33,027 nucleotides of DNA from a virus: positions 1-33,027 of IMG/VR virus record IMGVR_UViG_3300021598_000772, one strand, 5' to 3'. This document shows positions 1 to 8,078 of the stretch, one piece after another. Below the pieces are notes generated by a model that was not told where the DNA came from, ran no database searches, and saw only the letters and a program-made list of their open reading frames with translations. Within the stretch, counting starts at the first letter, position 1; each line of letters starts with the position of its first letter. Position numbers and translations under genes: made by a program.

Positions 1-12
1 AATAAAAACGTA

Positions 13-21
13 ATATTTATT
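13..21 (+). promoter_or_regulatory. Candidate phage late promoter, motif ATATTTATT
   Basis: The 9-mer ATATTTATT ends 13 bases before the ATG at 35. The same motif in the same orientation precedes nine other virion-type units in this window. A TATAAATA (T4 late-promoter consensus) overlaps just downstream at 22-29, so the exact element here is ambiguous. It would serve the close-packed genes 35-3642. Promoter function is inferred. Confidence 0.5.
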
Positions 22-34
22 TATAAATAATAAT

Positions 35-355
35 ATGGGAACAACTTATTTAACAGGTACGTATTCTGTAATCCATACAAACACTACTGCAAATTTTGAT
101 AACTATGTATATAGTGCGGTGTATTTTAATACCACTGGTTCTTACACAATAAATGGTGTGTCAGTATCAGGTGTGGCAGGTAGTACATTAGATGGCATTA
201 TTAATGGTGCTACAACTACTTTAAATTCAGGGTTTTTACTTTTAGGTAATTTAAAAGCACAAGGTGTTATACCTACAGGATTAATAACTGCGACTGGTGG
301 AACAGAACAATACCAATTTGTAAACATAAAAACAGGTTTACCGACTAACGGATAA
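35..355 (+). CDS. Small Gly/Thr/Ser-rich virion-like protein, function unknown
   Basis: This 106-residue protein has no family I recognise. It is rich in Thr, Ser, Gly, Asn and aromatic residues, with alternating polar and hydrophobic residues that suggest beta structure. It has few charged residues, no signal peptide and no membrane segment. Such composition is common in phage fibre, decoration or neck components, but that role is only inferred. A candidate late promoter ends 13 bases upstream, and the next gene starts 18 bases after its stop, so the two are probably co-transcribed. There is no Shine-Dalgarno sequence; the leader is A/T only. The gene lies fully inside the window. Confidence 0.75.
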   Translation: MGTTYLTGTYSVIHTNTTANFDNYVYSAVYFNTTGSYTINGVSVSGVAGSTLDGIINGATTTLNSGFLLLGNLKAQGVIPTGLITATGGTEQYQFVNIKTGLPTNG

Positions 356-373
356 AAATTAAATAGAAAATAT

Positions 374-2236
374 ATGAAAAATTATGTAAATCCTAAAACA
401 TTAAAAGGTCAAGATAAATTAAATAGAATGCTAGATCTTATGGGTAAAATGAATACTTTAAACGAAAGTAAATCATTTTCTGAATTAGAACTAATCAAAA
501 GAGGTCCTAATGGTATAGTATATGGTATAATTAGAGAAAATCACGATTACTTCATTAAGACATCAGAAAAAAAATCAGGAAAGTTCTTAGCTGAAGATTT
601 TAATTATATTGGAGGACTTCAAAATAAATTTGATGAAAGATACCACTCTTATTCGGAAGCCTTGAAACGTTTAAATATCAAATTCGATATGTTAAATGAA
701 TCTTACGGTATTAAAAATAATACAAACATTTTTGAATCTGATGGTAGAGCAGTTGCTGGAGGTGCAGGATTTGGATTTGTATTAGAGAAAGAAGAAGAGA
801 TTATTTCTGATGAAGAAAAAAAAGTATTAAAGGTTGACGCACCTAAACCTAAATCTAGTGAATCACCTGATGCGGGTCAAGCACCTGTAGAGGATGAAGT
901 ATCCGATGAACCAGATGTTGATATGGGTGGAGATATTGCAGATATGGATTTTGGTGATGAGGAATCAGATACAGAAGAATCGGATGTGGAAGAAGACGGA
1001 GATGACACAACTAAAAAAATACAAAAAATGACTGGTAAAATCGGTCAGATGTTAAGAGATAAAGAAGAAGTTGATCCTGAATTAGAAAAATATGTAATAA
1101 ATTCTATTATTTCAGCATTACATTTAGATGAAATGGATGAAAGTGATAAAGAAGATATTATTGCAAAAATAGAAGGTGATGAAGAAGAAGGTGATGAAGA
1201 ACCTGTTGGTGATACTGAAGAACCTGTTGGTGATGATAGTTCGGAAGAACCTGTTGGTGATACTGAAGAACCTGTTGGTGATACTGGTTCAGAAGAACTT
1301 TCGGAAGAAGTTTCTAAATCAGAAAAACCATTAGAGATTACACCTGATATGATAGCGATGTTATTAAAAGATGGTAAATGTGAATGTTCTGGACATAAAT
1401 TAGTATATAAAGAAAAAGGTACTAAAAAAGATACTAATGAAAGTAGAGTATTTAGTAAAAAAAGATTAATGGAATCTTTTTTAATAAATGAAACTAAAAA
1501 ATCACTTAAAAAAGTTTTAAGAGAAGAAAGAAGTATATGTGAAGATTGTATGGGATTTGGTTGTCCTAGTTGTGCAAATGATTTAGGAAACGATCCATTT
1601 ATGATGGATGAAGAAAAGTTTACAGACGGTAGAAAAAAAATAGATAGAGCAAAACCTTATGGTAAAATTACACGTGCTGATTTTGAGGCTTTAAGGAGAG
1701 ATAAAAAAAATGAAGGTAGAAGAGATAGAAGAAGAAGTTTGATAGATGAGGATGAAATGTCTATGATGGACGCAGTACAAACAGGACAAGGTTACTTACC
1801 TACAGGTGATTTAGATAGAGATTTTGATGGTATTCCTAATAGACTAGATATGGATAACAATTCGGATGGTAGATTAGATTATTCTAATAATAATGGTAGA
1901 TACGGTAACAAAAGAGATAACGATGATTTTATAGAATTAGATATTGACTTTTTAAGAAATAATTCTCCAGTTAAACAACCAGGAATCGGTACTCCAGTTA
2001 CTAAACCACCTAGAGAAAAGAAACCTTGGGAAACTATTAAAAGACCGCAAGTTGATCCTAGACCTAAGGCTAACTCACCAGTTAAAGAACCTGGAATTGA
2101 TAAACCAATCACTAAACCACCTAGAGAAAAAAACCCTTGGGAAACTATTAAAAGACCAAAAGTTGATCCAAGACCTAAGGCGTTAGATGATGACAATAAT
2201 AAACCTTCATTTAGAAGGAGAGGAATGTTTAGATAA
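374..2236 (+). CDS. Large acidic multi-motif phage protein, possible internal head protein
   Basis: This 620-residue protein has no family I can name. Residues 1-130 look globular. Residues 138-315 are strongly acidic and low-complexity, with four EEPVGD copies at 275-303. Cysteines at 336/338 (CEC) and 389-400 (CEDC...CPSC) could bind metal. Residues 479-503 hold Asp/Asn-rich stretches (DRDFDG, DMDNNSDGR) resembling calcium-binding loops. Residues 530-603 are two copies of a 37-residue Pro-rich repeat. Several (L/I)xE motifs followed by S or T (LNES at 29-32 and 108-111, LMES about 365, INET about 371) resemble gp21 cleavage sites. Its stop overlaps the next start (TAATG), so translation is probably coupled. 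Packaging into the head and cleavage are inferences. Confidence 0.8.
   Translation: MKNYVNPKTLKGQDKLNRMLDLMGKMNTLNESKSFSELELIKRGPNGIVYGIIRENHDYFIKTSEKKSGKFLAEDFNYIGGLQNKFDERYHSYSEALKRLNIKFDMLNESYGIKNNTNIFESDGRAVAGGAGFGFVLEKEEEIISDEEKKVLKVDAPKPKSSESPDAGQAPVEDEVSDEPDVDMGGDIADMDFGDEESDTEESDVEEDGDDTTKKIQKMTGKIGQMLRDKEEVDPELEKYVINSIISALHLDEMDESDKEDIIAKIEGDEEEGDEEPVGDTEEPVGDDSSEEPVGDTEEPVGDTGSEELSEEVSKSEKPLEITPDMIAMLLKDGKCECSGHKLVYKEKGTKKDTNESRVFSKKRLMESFLINETKKSLKKVLREERSICEDCMGFGCPSCANDLGNDPFMMDEEKFTDGRKKIDRAKPYGKITRADFEALRRDKKNEGRRDRRRSLIDEDEMSMMDAVQTGQGYLPTGDLDRDFDGIPNRLDMDNNSDGRLDYSNNNGRYGNKRDNDDFIELDIDFLRNNSPVKQPGIGTPVTKPPREKKPWETIKRPQVDPRPKANSPVKEPGIDKPITKPPREKNPWETIKRPKVDPRPKALDDDNNKPSFRRRGMFR
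1196..1282 (+). repeat. Four in-frame copies of an acidic hexapeptide-coding repeat
   Basis: The repeat GAAGAACCTGTTGGTGAT, encoding EEPVGD, occurs four times within about 90 bases at codons 275-303 of the 620-residue protein. The codons are nearly identical between copies, which points to recent expansion by slippage or unequal recombination. Copy number may vary between related phages. Confidence 0.8.
1961..2182 (+). repeat. Two tandem copies of a 111-base (37-codon) repeat
   Basis: Codons 530-566 and 567-603 encode two near-identical 37-residue units, each starting NSPVK and ending VDPRPKA, with KPPREK and PWETIKRP in the middle. The copies differ at a handful of residues (Q/E, GT/DK, V/I, K/N, Q/K). 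The unit is rich in Pro and basic residues, in contrast to the acidic middle of the same protein. Confidence 0.9.
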
Positions 2237-2634
2237 TGAATTTAGTATATATAAATAAAATTGGGCAAAACTGGAAAGGGAACTATATTTATGAGTTCCT
2301 TTTTTCAGATACGTTAGAGGATATTGATGGTGATGGTTGGGATTCATACCCTTCATCAGGAAATCCTGAACCACCTGAAAATAAATTTATAAAAAAATCT
2401 GGTTCATTGACTACAACACTTAAATTAGATTTGGTTCAAGAATCTGATTCTTTCGCAATGTGGGATGCCGTAGATGGTATAATCGCATTAGGGTGGGAAA
2501 ATATGGAAGGTTATGACGAATACCCTGAAAAAAGATTATTTTTCACATTTGGTGAAAAAATTAATTCAGTAGAAGACAAACTATATGAAAAAGATTTAGT
2601 CATAAAATATGAAAAAGAAATAATAAACATATAA
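2236..2634 (+). CDS. Hypothetical phage protein, 132 residues
   Basis: No family recognised. The protein is acidic and rich in aromatic residues (several Trp and Tyr). It contains a DIDGDGWDS stretch near residue 30 that resembles a calcium-binding loop, followed by a Pro-rich segment, and ends in a Lys/Glu-rich tail. There is no membrane segment. Its ATG overlaps the stop of the upstream 620-residue gene by one base (TAATG), and the next gene follows after 10 bases, so it sits inside a tight cluster. A soluble structural or accessory role is likely but unproven. Confidence 0.8.
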   Translation: MNLVYINKIGQNWKGNYIYEFLFSDTLEDIDGDGWDSYPSSGNPEPPENKFIKKSGSLTTTLKLDLVQESDSFAMWDAVDGIIALGWENMEGYDEYPEKRLFFTFGEKINSVEDKLYEKDLVIKYEKEIINI

Positions 2635-2644
2635 ATTATTTGTT

Positions 2645-2926
2645 ATGAAAAATAAAATTAGACTTTACGAATCTGAAATTAAAAGAGCAGTTAGACGTAA
2701 ATTAATGGAAAGATACATTGATGAAGTAGAACAAATGACAGTTTATGATCAAGACGAATTTAATAGTTCTTTTAATAAATTAGAAAAAGGTTCTTATGGA
2801 GTAAAAGATGATCAAGGTAAGATACGTTCTGTAACAGTGAATGAAGATGATGAGGACTTAGATGATTCACGAATGGTAGGTAGAAATAGAAAAGGGATTA
2901 AACCTTTTAAAGGTAAAAGAAAATGA
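2645..2926 (+). CDS. Small protein with capsid-targeting-like N-terminus
   Basis: This 93-residue charged protein is not a family I know. The N-terminus is basic and ends in RLYES at about residues 6-10, then runs KRAVRRKLMER. This is the same pattern (basic residues, then hydrophobic-x-E followed by S/N/V) seen at the start of several otherwise unrelated genes here. The C-terminus is basic (GRNRKGIKPFKGKRK), compatible with nucleic-acid contact. Its stop overlaps the next start as ATGA. Inference: an internal prohead protein whose leader is cleaved by the gp21-like protease. Confidence 0.75.
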   Translation: MKNKIRLYESEIKRAVRRKLMERYIDEVEQMTVYDQDEFNSSFNKLEKGSYGVKDDQGKIRSVTVNEDDEDLDDSRMVGRNRKGIKPFKGKRK

Positions 2927-3642
2927 AAAAAATAGATATATTAAACGAAGTATTCACTGAAAAACAAAGACGATGGGCTTGTTATCAAATGAATGCACCT
3001 AAATCGGAAAGAGAATTATCTAAAACTAAGGCTACTGAAATGTGTAAAGACGTTAAACATTCTAAAAAAAAGGATGAAAATGTTAAACCAAAGATGAAAA
3101 AAAAAGATTTAGTTGAGTATATTAATAAAAAAATGATTAATATTGTAAAAGAAAATTCTGGTGAGATTTTTATAGTTACTGAAATACCTGCATTAGAAAA
3201 AAAAGAAATATTTAGATTTTTTGAACAATTAAGACAAAGTGGTGTTATCAACATGTTCGGTTCATCCCCAATATTAAATTGGACTAAGGAAGACTTACAT
3301 AGATGGTTATATGGTATGGGTAAAGATGTTGAATCTTTAGAATCTGAAATAGAAGAATTAGAATATGAAATAGAAGAATTAGAATATGATAATGAAGAAG
3401 GTGAAAATGATATTGAGATGTTACAATCTGAATTAAAAAACATTAGACATTTATTAGAAACCATTAACTATTTATTAGAAAATAAAAATAAAATTAGAGA
3501 TATTTTAATAAGGGCAGCTTTAACTAGATTAGAAAATAGAGGTGATAAAGACCCTGAAATAACAAAAGTTCAAAGAGTTTTTGAACAGTTGTCAAAAGAA
3601 TGTTTTAAAATGTGGACAACGGCATTATACGGAAATAGATAA
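2923..3642 (+). CDS. Coiled-coil phage protein with capsid-targeting-like N-terminus
   Basis: This 239-residue protein starts with the basic leader MKKIDILNEV, with a possible cleavage after ILNE. Residues 12-55 carry the stretch EKQRRWACYQMNAP...EMCKDVKHSKK with two Cys; I have the impression that similar segments occur in other phage proteins but cannot name a family. Residues about 145-175 are a regular acidic heptad-like run (EIEELEYEIEELEY) predicting a coiled coil. The start overlaps the upstream stop (ATGA), so translation is probably coupled. The biochemical role is unknown; core or internal head protein is the working inference. Confidence 0.75.
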   Translation: MKKIDILNEVFTEKQRRWACYQMNAPKSERELSKTKATEMCKDVKHSKKKDENVKPKMKKKDLVEYINKKMINIVKENSGEIFIVTEIPALEKKEIFRFFEQLRQSGVINMFGSSPILNWTKEDLHRWLYGMGKDVESLESEIEELEYEIEELEYDNEEGENDIEMLQSELKNIRHLLETINYLLENKNKIRDILIRAALTRLENRGDKDPEITKVQRVFEQLSKECFKMWTTALYGNR

Positions 3643-3656
3643 AATAAATATATACT

Positions 3657-4865
3657 ATGAGAAGAAGAAACATAATTAGTGAAGTTACTAAAAGAGTACT
3701 TTCCGAAAAAGTTAGAATTAGAAGAATAACTGAAGCAATAGAATATGATCCTGAACATCCAGAAAGAATGAATCCTGGGTTAGAAGGTAAACTTAGAAGT
3801 GGTGAACATATTTTCGGTAAAAGTAAATCGTTACCTGTTGGATCCGACATTCAAAATTATTCTGAAAAATTAGCTGGACAAAGGTTTAAAGAAATAATCA
3901 ACAAAGTTAAAAGATATCATGGTGTTAGAAATATTACACCAAATATGATGCAAATGATGTTTCAAATAATGGGTGAAATAAGTCAAATAGAAACTAGACA
4001 TAAAGAGGCGTTAGAAAGATTAGCAGTCGATATAGTATCAGAAGAATTTGATTTACCTGAACAAATGTTAGAGGCTACTTTAAGTCCTCCAGGATCACCA
4101 TTAAGTCATAAAGAAGATGATGAAGAAGAAGATGGTGATGACACTGAATCACCCCAACCTAATATTCCTAAACAACCTAAAAGTGCTAAAAGGATGGAAG
4201 AATTGGAGTTAGAAGTAGATAAAAGGAGAGTAATAAATGCATTAATGCAGGGGGCAGCTAAAAAAGGACACTATATATTTCATATGGTAGCAGATGAATT
4301 AGACGCAATTGATCCAAGATTAATGGGATTATATGGTAAATTAATGTCATTAGCAGATTTCCAATATTGGGTAATTCCTGATACTATGATGACTGGACAA
4401 GTTGGTGGTGTAGAGAAGATAGACTGGAGAAAGGCTGAGAAACCTAAAAATAAAGATGAAGAAGAAGATATGGAAGATGCCAACATAGAAGAAGGTGATG
4501 AAATACCAGTAGTTGTTGCAAAAGCTTGGATATTCCCTCTTTTAGTTCATGAATTAATTAAAGGAGCTTTAGAGTTGGCAGCAATCAATTGGGCAGATGG
4601 TCATTTAGATTTTGATGAACATAAAGAAGTTATCGAAAAGGCTGATACGGATGAAGGTGAAATATGGGGAATGAGATTAGGTCCTGGTATGTGGGAAAAA
4701 TTCTTAGATTGTATTGGTACAGAGAATTATGATATAAAACAATGGTTATTTAAAGAATTAAGTAAATTACCAGCAAAACAATTTCATGATTTTATGAAAG
4801 AAATTTTAAGTGGAAGTCAAAAATGTGGTGAGGTAGTAGATACATTAAAAAAATTACATAACTGA
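3657..4865 (+). CDS. Phage protein with capsid-targeting-like N-terminus, likely missing its C-terminus by frameshift
   Basis: As read, 402 residues. The N-terminus is basic with repeated candidate cleavage motifs (NIISE at 4-8, RVLSE about 13-17, RRITE about 21-25). Residues 138-185 are an acidic, Pro-rich linker, and the rest is alpha-helical in character, with Trp and acidic patches. The reading frame ends just after an A7 run at 4847-4853. One base fewer would continue into ITEESDEDVDYSKMSKREIE and a further 20 or so residues in the +1 frame. The gene starts 14 bases after its neighbour. No enzymatic motif is visible. Confidence 0.8.
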   Translation: MRRRNIISEVTKRVLSEKVRIRRITEAIEYDPEHPERMNPGLEGKLRSGEHIFGKSKSLPVGSDIQNYSEKLAGQRFKEIINKVKRYHGVRNITPNMMQMMFQIMGEISQIETRHKEALERLAVDIVSEEFDLPEQMLEATLSPPGSPLSHKEDDEEEDGDDTESPQPNIPKQPKSAKRMEELELEVDKRRVINALMQGAAKKGHYIFHMVADELDAIDPRLMGLYGKLMSLADFQYWVIPDTMMTGQVGGVEKIDWRKAEKPKNKDEEEDMEDANIEEGDEIPVVVAKAWIFPLLVHELIKGALELAAINWADGHLDFDEHKEVIEKADTDEGEIWGMRLGPGMWEKFLDCIGTENYDIKQWLFKELSKLPAKQFHDFMKEILSGSQKCGEVVDTLKKLHN

Positions 4866-4986
4866 AGAATCTGATGAGGACGTTGACTATTCTAAAATGT
4901 CTAAAAGAGAAATAGAAACTTTAATTAATCAAGCGTTAGATGCAGGTGATTTTGATTTAGTGGAAAAATTACATAAATATATGTAA
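4852..4986 (+). pseudogene. Probable out-of-frame C-terminus of the preceding gene
   Basis: In the +1 frame relative to the preceding gene, an open stretch begins in the A7 run and encodes about 44 residues, ending EKLHKYM before TAA. It includes SKREIETLINQALDAGDFDL, a helical segment that looks like a genuine protein tail rather than random translation. An internal ATG at 4897 could make it a separate 29-residue gene, but the continuous frame back to the A run favours a single split gene. Causes could be a sequencing error in the homopolymer, a real mutation, or slippage during transcription or translation. Confidence 0.6.
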
Positions 4987-5004
4987 AATTTTAATAAAAA
5001 AGTT

Positions 5005-5037
5005 AATCCCATATTAATAATATGGGATTTTTTTTTA
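5005..5037 (+). terminator. Rho-independent terminator
   Basis: A perfect 11-base-pair stem (AATCCCATATT / AATATGGGATT) with a 3-base loop is followed by a run of T. It lies 19 bases after the TAA at 4984-4986, which supports the frameshifted tail being the true gene end. It closes the first + strand transcription unit. Confidence 0.9.
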
Positions 5038-5044
5038 TCTAATA

Positions 5045-5053
5045 ATATTTATT
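5045..5053 (+). promoter_or_regulatory. Candidate phage late promoter, motif ATATTTATT
   Basis: The motif lies between the upstream terminator and the ATG at 5059, only 5 bases from the start codon. If it acts as a -10 element, the transcript would be nearly leaderless. Its position directly behind a terminator makes a promoter here likely. Confidence 0.55.
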
Positions 5054-5058
5054 ACTAT

Positions 5059-6075
5059 ATGAGAAATATTATAAAAAAAATATTAAGAGAAAGTACTGAA
5101 ACACCTAAAAGAGTTTTTAGGTATATAGATAGTATTGTAGAACATTTTGAATGGGACATAGATTCAATAATGGAAGATTTGGAACAAAATTTAAATCTGT
5201 CAAAGGTTGACGCATATACTTTGTTATTTGAATATTATATCAGTAAGGGTGATGACCCAACAAAAGACATTGATTTTCAGGATATAACTTACTATGTATA
5301 TACAGAAGATTTACTTAAAATATTAAATAATAGTGGTTGGTTAGATAAATATCTAAAAAATAAAGACTCATTTCCAAGAGATTTTAGAGACATTGAGGAG
5401 ATTGGTGATGGTGAAAGATTTATTCTTAAACTTGATGATTGGGAGGAGTTTAAATGTTTATTTGATGATGATAATTTGGCGCAAAGAGTTTTAAATTCTG
5501 ATTGGGCAGAACTATATGGTTGGTTTGATGTTGATTTCTCAGATGATATTGTAGATATATTAAATAAAGACACAATAAAACATATTCAAGAATATGTAAA
5601 AGAAAAAGGTTTAATAGGTAAGGAACTAGAAAATAGTGATGGTGAGGTGTTAACAGAAGAAATGGTTAATGATGAGGGTATTTTACTAGAACTGATAGGT
5701 GAAGATGAATTATTTTATGATTTAAAAGATCTTTTAGAAGATGCATATAGAGTCTCATACGATTCTGCTGCCGAAGATGAAATTTTTAAAATATTAGAAG
5801 GTCATATAACTTCTTTTTTTGGTAACAAACCTGAATGGGTAGATGGAAACAAATTACATATAGATGTTACTACAATTTTTTACGACTTTTTAGTTAGGTA
5901 TTTAACCAATAAGGGTGAAATGCCTAGTTTTTCACAAAGTTACTTCTTGGATGTAATTTGTGAAACTTTAGAAGAAGAAGACGGAAAATTAATTACGCCC
6001 GATATGGGTTACTTTTATCCTGATAGTGATTTAGTTGCAGAACATTTAAGTGACTACATAAAATCTAATATATGA
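5059..6075 (+). CDS. Acidic phage protein with capsid-targeting-like N-terminus
   Basis: This 338-residue protein is not recognised. It begins MRNIIKKILRES, a basic amphipathic leader with a gp21-like site after ILRE. The remainder is highly acidic, rich in Asp, Glu, Leu and aromatic residues, and predicted mostly helical, with no membrane segment or catalytic motif that I can see. It is preceded by a terminator and a candidate late promoter, so it begins a new transcription unit. Its stop overlaps the ATG of a 17-codon peptide (ATGA). Inference: internal head protein delivered to the prohead by its leader. Confidence 0.8.
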   Translation: MRNIIKKILRESTETPKRVFRYIDSIVEHFEWDIDSIMEDLEQNLNLSKVDAYTLLFEYYISKGDDPTKDIDFQDITYYVYTEDLLKILNNSGWLDKYLKNKDSFPRDFRDIEEIGDGERFILKLDDWEEFKCLFDDDNLAQRVLNSDWAELYGWFDVDFSDDIVDILNKDTIKHIQEYVKEKGLIGKELENSDGEVLTEEMVNDEGILLELIGEDELFYDLKDLLEDAYRVSYDSAAEDEIFKILEGHITSFFGNKPEWVDGNKLHIDVTTIFYDFLVRYLTNKGEMPSFSQSYFLDVICETLEEEDGKLITPDMGYFYPDSDLVAEHLSDYIKSNI

Positions 6076-6206
6076 AAATAATTATAACCGAAAATCAATA
6101 TAAAAGATTATTATCTGAAGAATAAATAGGGACAGGTAACAATGTTACATACACATTTGGTCCAAACTACGATGAATGGGAAAATGGTAATCTGATTGCT
6201 TTTTAA
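6072..6206 (+). pseudogene. 17-codon capsid-targeting-like peptide plus in-frame remnant after a stop
   Basis: ATG at 6072 overlaps the previous stop (ATGA) and encodes MKIIITENQYKRLLSEE, then TAA at 6123-6125. The same frame then stays open for 26 more codons (GTGNNVTYTFGPNYDEWENG and a few further residues) to a second stop at 6204-6206. The first part is a minimal version of the leader motif seen on neighbouring proteins (IITEN and LLSE sites). The second part looks like real protein. The simplest reading is a decayed gene with a nonsense codon and possibly a deleted middle. A functional short peptide or stop readthrough are alternatives. Confidence 0.6.
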
Positions 6207-6215
6207 TCTATAACC

Positions 6216-6224
6216 ATATTTATA
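6216..6224 (+). promoter_or_regulatory. Candidate phage late promoter, motif ATATTTATA
   Basis: The motif ends 11 bases before the terminase ATG at 6236. An overlapping TATAAATA also matches the T4 late consensus. It lies in the short gap after the leader-peptide remnant. Confidence 0.5.
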
Positions 6225-6235
6225 AATAAAATGTT

Positions 6236-8029
6236 ATGGAAAGAGCGGAACAATTAAAAGTATATGCTCGTAGTTTAGGTGACCCAATTTATGCAATAGA
6301 AACTTTTTTAAAAACATTCGATTTAACTCAAAGTGGCAACGTTCCATTTAAATTATTTTATAAACAAAAAGAAATAATTAAATCGTATGAAAAGTATAAT
6401 CGTAATTTGGTAACTAAACCTCGACAGGCAGGTGTATCCACTACCACTGCCGCATATATCGCAGTTAAAACTGCATTTGGTGATCCAGATAACCCACATA
6501 AAGTATTGATATTAGCCAACAAACAAACATTGGCACAAGAATTCCTTAAAAAAGTTAAAGACTTTTTAGATCAAATACCTTATTGGGTGTGGGGATTAGA
6601 TGAAGATACAGATTATTTAGAAATAAATTCAAAAGGACATTTAAAGTTAAAATCAAATGGTTGTGAAATTAGAGCACTTGCAACTTCTAAAGATGCGTTA
6701 AGGGGTTTTACTCCGACATTTTTAGTTATGGACGAGGCGGCGTTTATCGATAATGGTTCTGAAGTTTTTGGTGCGGCGTTGGCTTCATTAGGTACGGGTG
6801 GTAAAATATCCCTTATATCTACACCAAACGGTATGGATCCATTGTATTATAAAACATATGATGGTGCTAAGAAAAAAGACAATAATTTCAATATAGTTGA
6901 GATGAAATGGTATCAAGATGTTAGATATAATAGAAACTTATATTGGAAAAGAGGTGAAGAAGAAACTATTAAATGTAATACTTTAGATAGAACTAAATTG
7001 AGGTGGGAATATATGGATAAAATATATGAAACTGATGAATCTACTATAGAGTATTATGAAATAATGATTAAAGATGGTTGGAAACCATTATCCCCTTGGT
7101 ATGAAGAAATGGCGGCAGATATGGGGGATGCTAAAAAAATCGCACAAGAACTTGATGTTTCATTTATTGGTTCAGGGGGTAACGTAGTAGATGATGAATA
7201 TATCTCATATCACGAAGAAAATTATGTTAAAGATCCTGAATTTTCTGCAGAAGTGGAAAAATCTATGTGGATATGGAAAAAACCAGAAGTTGGTCACAAA
7301 TATATTATGGGTGTCGATGTAAGTAGAGGTGATGGTAAAGATAGTTCTACAATAGTAATTTTAGATTTTGAAAATTTAGAACAGGTGGCAGAATTCCAAC
7401 ATAAATTACCTCCCGATATGTTAGCAGAAATAGTCTATAAGTATGGTAATATGTATAATGCTTACACTATAGTAGATATAACTGGTGGTATGGGTGTTGC
7501 AACAGTTTTAAAGTTGTTGGAGATGGATTACAAACATTTACATTATGATGATCCAAAAAGTAGGAAACTTAGTGAAAAATATGCCAAAATGAAATATAAG
7601 GAAGGTGAAAAAGTTCCTGGTTTTAATGTAGGTAATACTAGATTACAAATGGTTTCTGAATTAGAAGAACATATTAGAGAAAATAAAACTTTAATTAGAT
7701 CACAAAGAATGATATCGGAGTTAAGAACTTTTGTATATAAAAATGGTAGACCCGATCATATGGAAGGTTATCATGACGATATTATTATGGCTTTCGCTAT
7801 GTGTATTTTTGTGGTACAAACATCATTCAAAAAATTAGAACAAGTTGAAAAACAAACAAAGGCTATGTTAGAGAGTTGGGTTAATATTTCTAATGATAAT
7901 CCCTCAAAACCATTAATGGATAATACTTATGTTAACCCTTTTTATAGTAACACACCAACATATCACCCAAAACAAAATAATGAGACAAATGATAATGGTG
8001 AATATAACTGGTTATTCGGTATTAAATAA
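6236..8029 (+). CDS. 17: Large terminase subunit, T4 gp17-like (packaging ATPase and nuclease)
   Basis: This 597-residue protein is the packaging motor that binds the portal, pumps DNA into the prohead and cuts concatemers. The ATPase half has Walker A at residues 61-69 (KPRQAGVST), Walker B at 162-170 (FLVMDEAAF, with the DE pair) and the coupling motif STPNG at 195-199. The nuclease half shows the RNase H-like acidic residues: D361 in MGVDVSRGDG, D414 in IVDITGG, and HDD at 513-515. Length is close to T4 gp17. The portal gene follows after 49 bases. Unlike T4, the sheath and tube genes 18 and 19 are not between 17 and 20. No intein or frameshift is seen. Confidence 0.97.
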   Translation: MERAEQLKVYARSLGDPIYAIETFLKTFDLTQSGNVPFKLFYKQKEIIKSYEKYNRNLVTKPRQAGVSTTTAAYIAVKTAFGDPDNPHKVLILANKQTLAQEFLKKVKDFLDQIPYWVWGLDEDTDYLEINSKGHLKLKSNGCEIRALATSKDALRGFTPTFLVMDEAAFIDNGSEVFGAALASLGTGGKISLISTPNGMDPLYYKTYDGAKKKDNNFNIVEMKWYQDVRYNRNLYWKRGEEETIKCNTLDRTKLRWEYMDKIYETDESTIEYYEIMIKDGWKPLSPWYEEMAADMGDAKKIAQELDVSFIGSGGNVVDDEYISYHEENYVKDPEFSAEVEKSMWIWKKPEVGHKYIMGVDVSRGDGKDSSTIVILDFENLEQVAEFQHKLPPDMLAEIVYKYGNMYNAYTIVDITGGMGVATVLKLLEMDYKHLHYDDPKSRKLSEKYAKMKYKEGEKVPGFNVGNTRLQMVSELEEHIRENKTLIRSQRMISELRTFVYKNGRPDHMEGYHDDIIMAFAMCIFVVQTSFKKLEQVEKQTKAMLESWVNISNDNPSKPLMDNTYVNPFYSNTPTYHPKQNNETNDNGEYNWLFGIK

Positions 8030-8045
8030 CATTTAATTTTTTAAG

Positions 8046-8054
8046 ATATTTATT
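8046..8054 (+). promoter_or_regulatory. Candidate phage late promoter, motif ATATTTATT
   Basis: The motif lies in the terminase-portal gap, 24 bases before the portal ATG. The leader between motif and ATG is A-rich without a Shine-Dalgarno sequence. Confidence 0.5.
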
Positions 8055-8078
8055 ATAATAGTAATAAAATAAAATATA

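Noticed and set aside
22-29. TATAAATA boxes on the + strand (22-29 and 6221-6228) as T4-type late promoters
   Set aside because: Only two of the ten units have this exact box in gene orientation, while all ten have ATATTTAT(T/A). The T4 box was therefore not taken as the main element, though it cannot be excluded at those two sites.
2985-3464. 159-codon open frame on the minus strand
   Set aside because: It is antisense to the coiled-coil gene 2923-3642, with low-complexity Ser/Asn/Ile runs mirroring Glu-rich codons.
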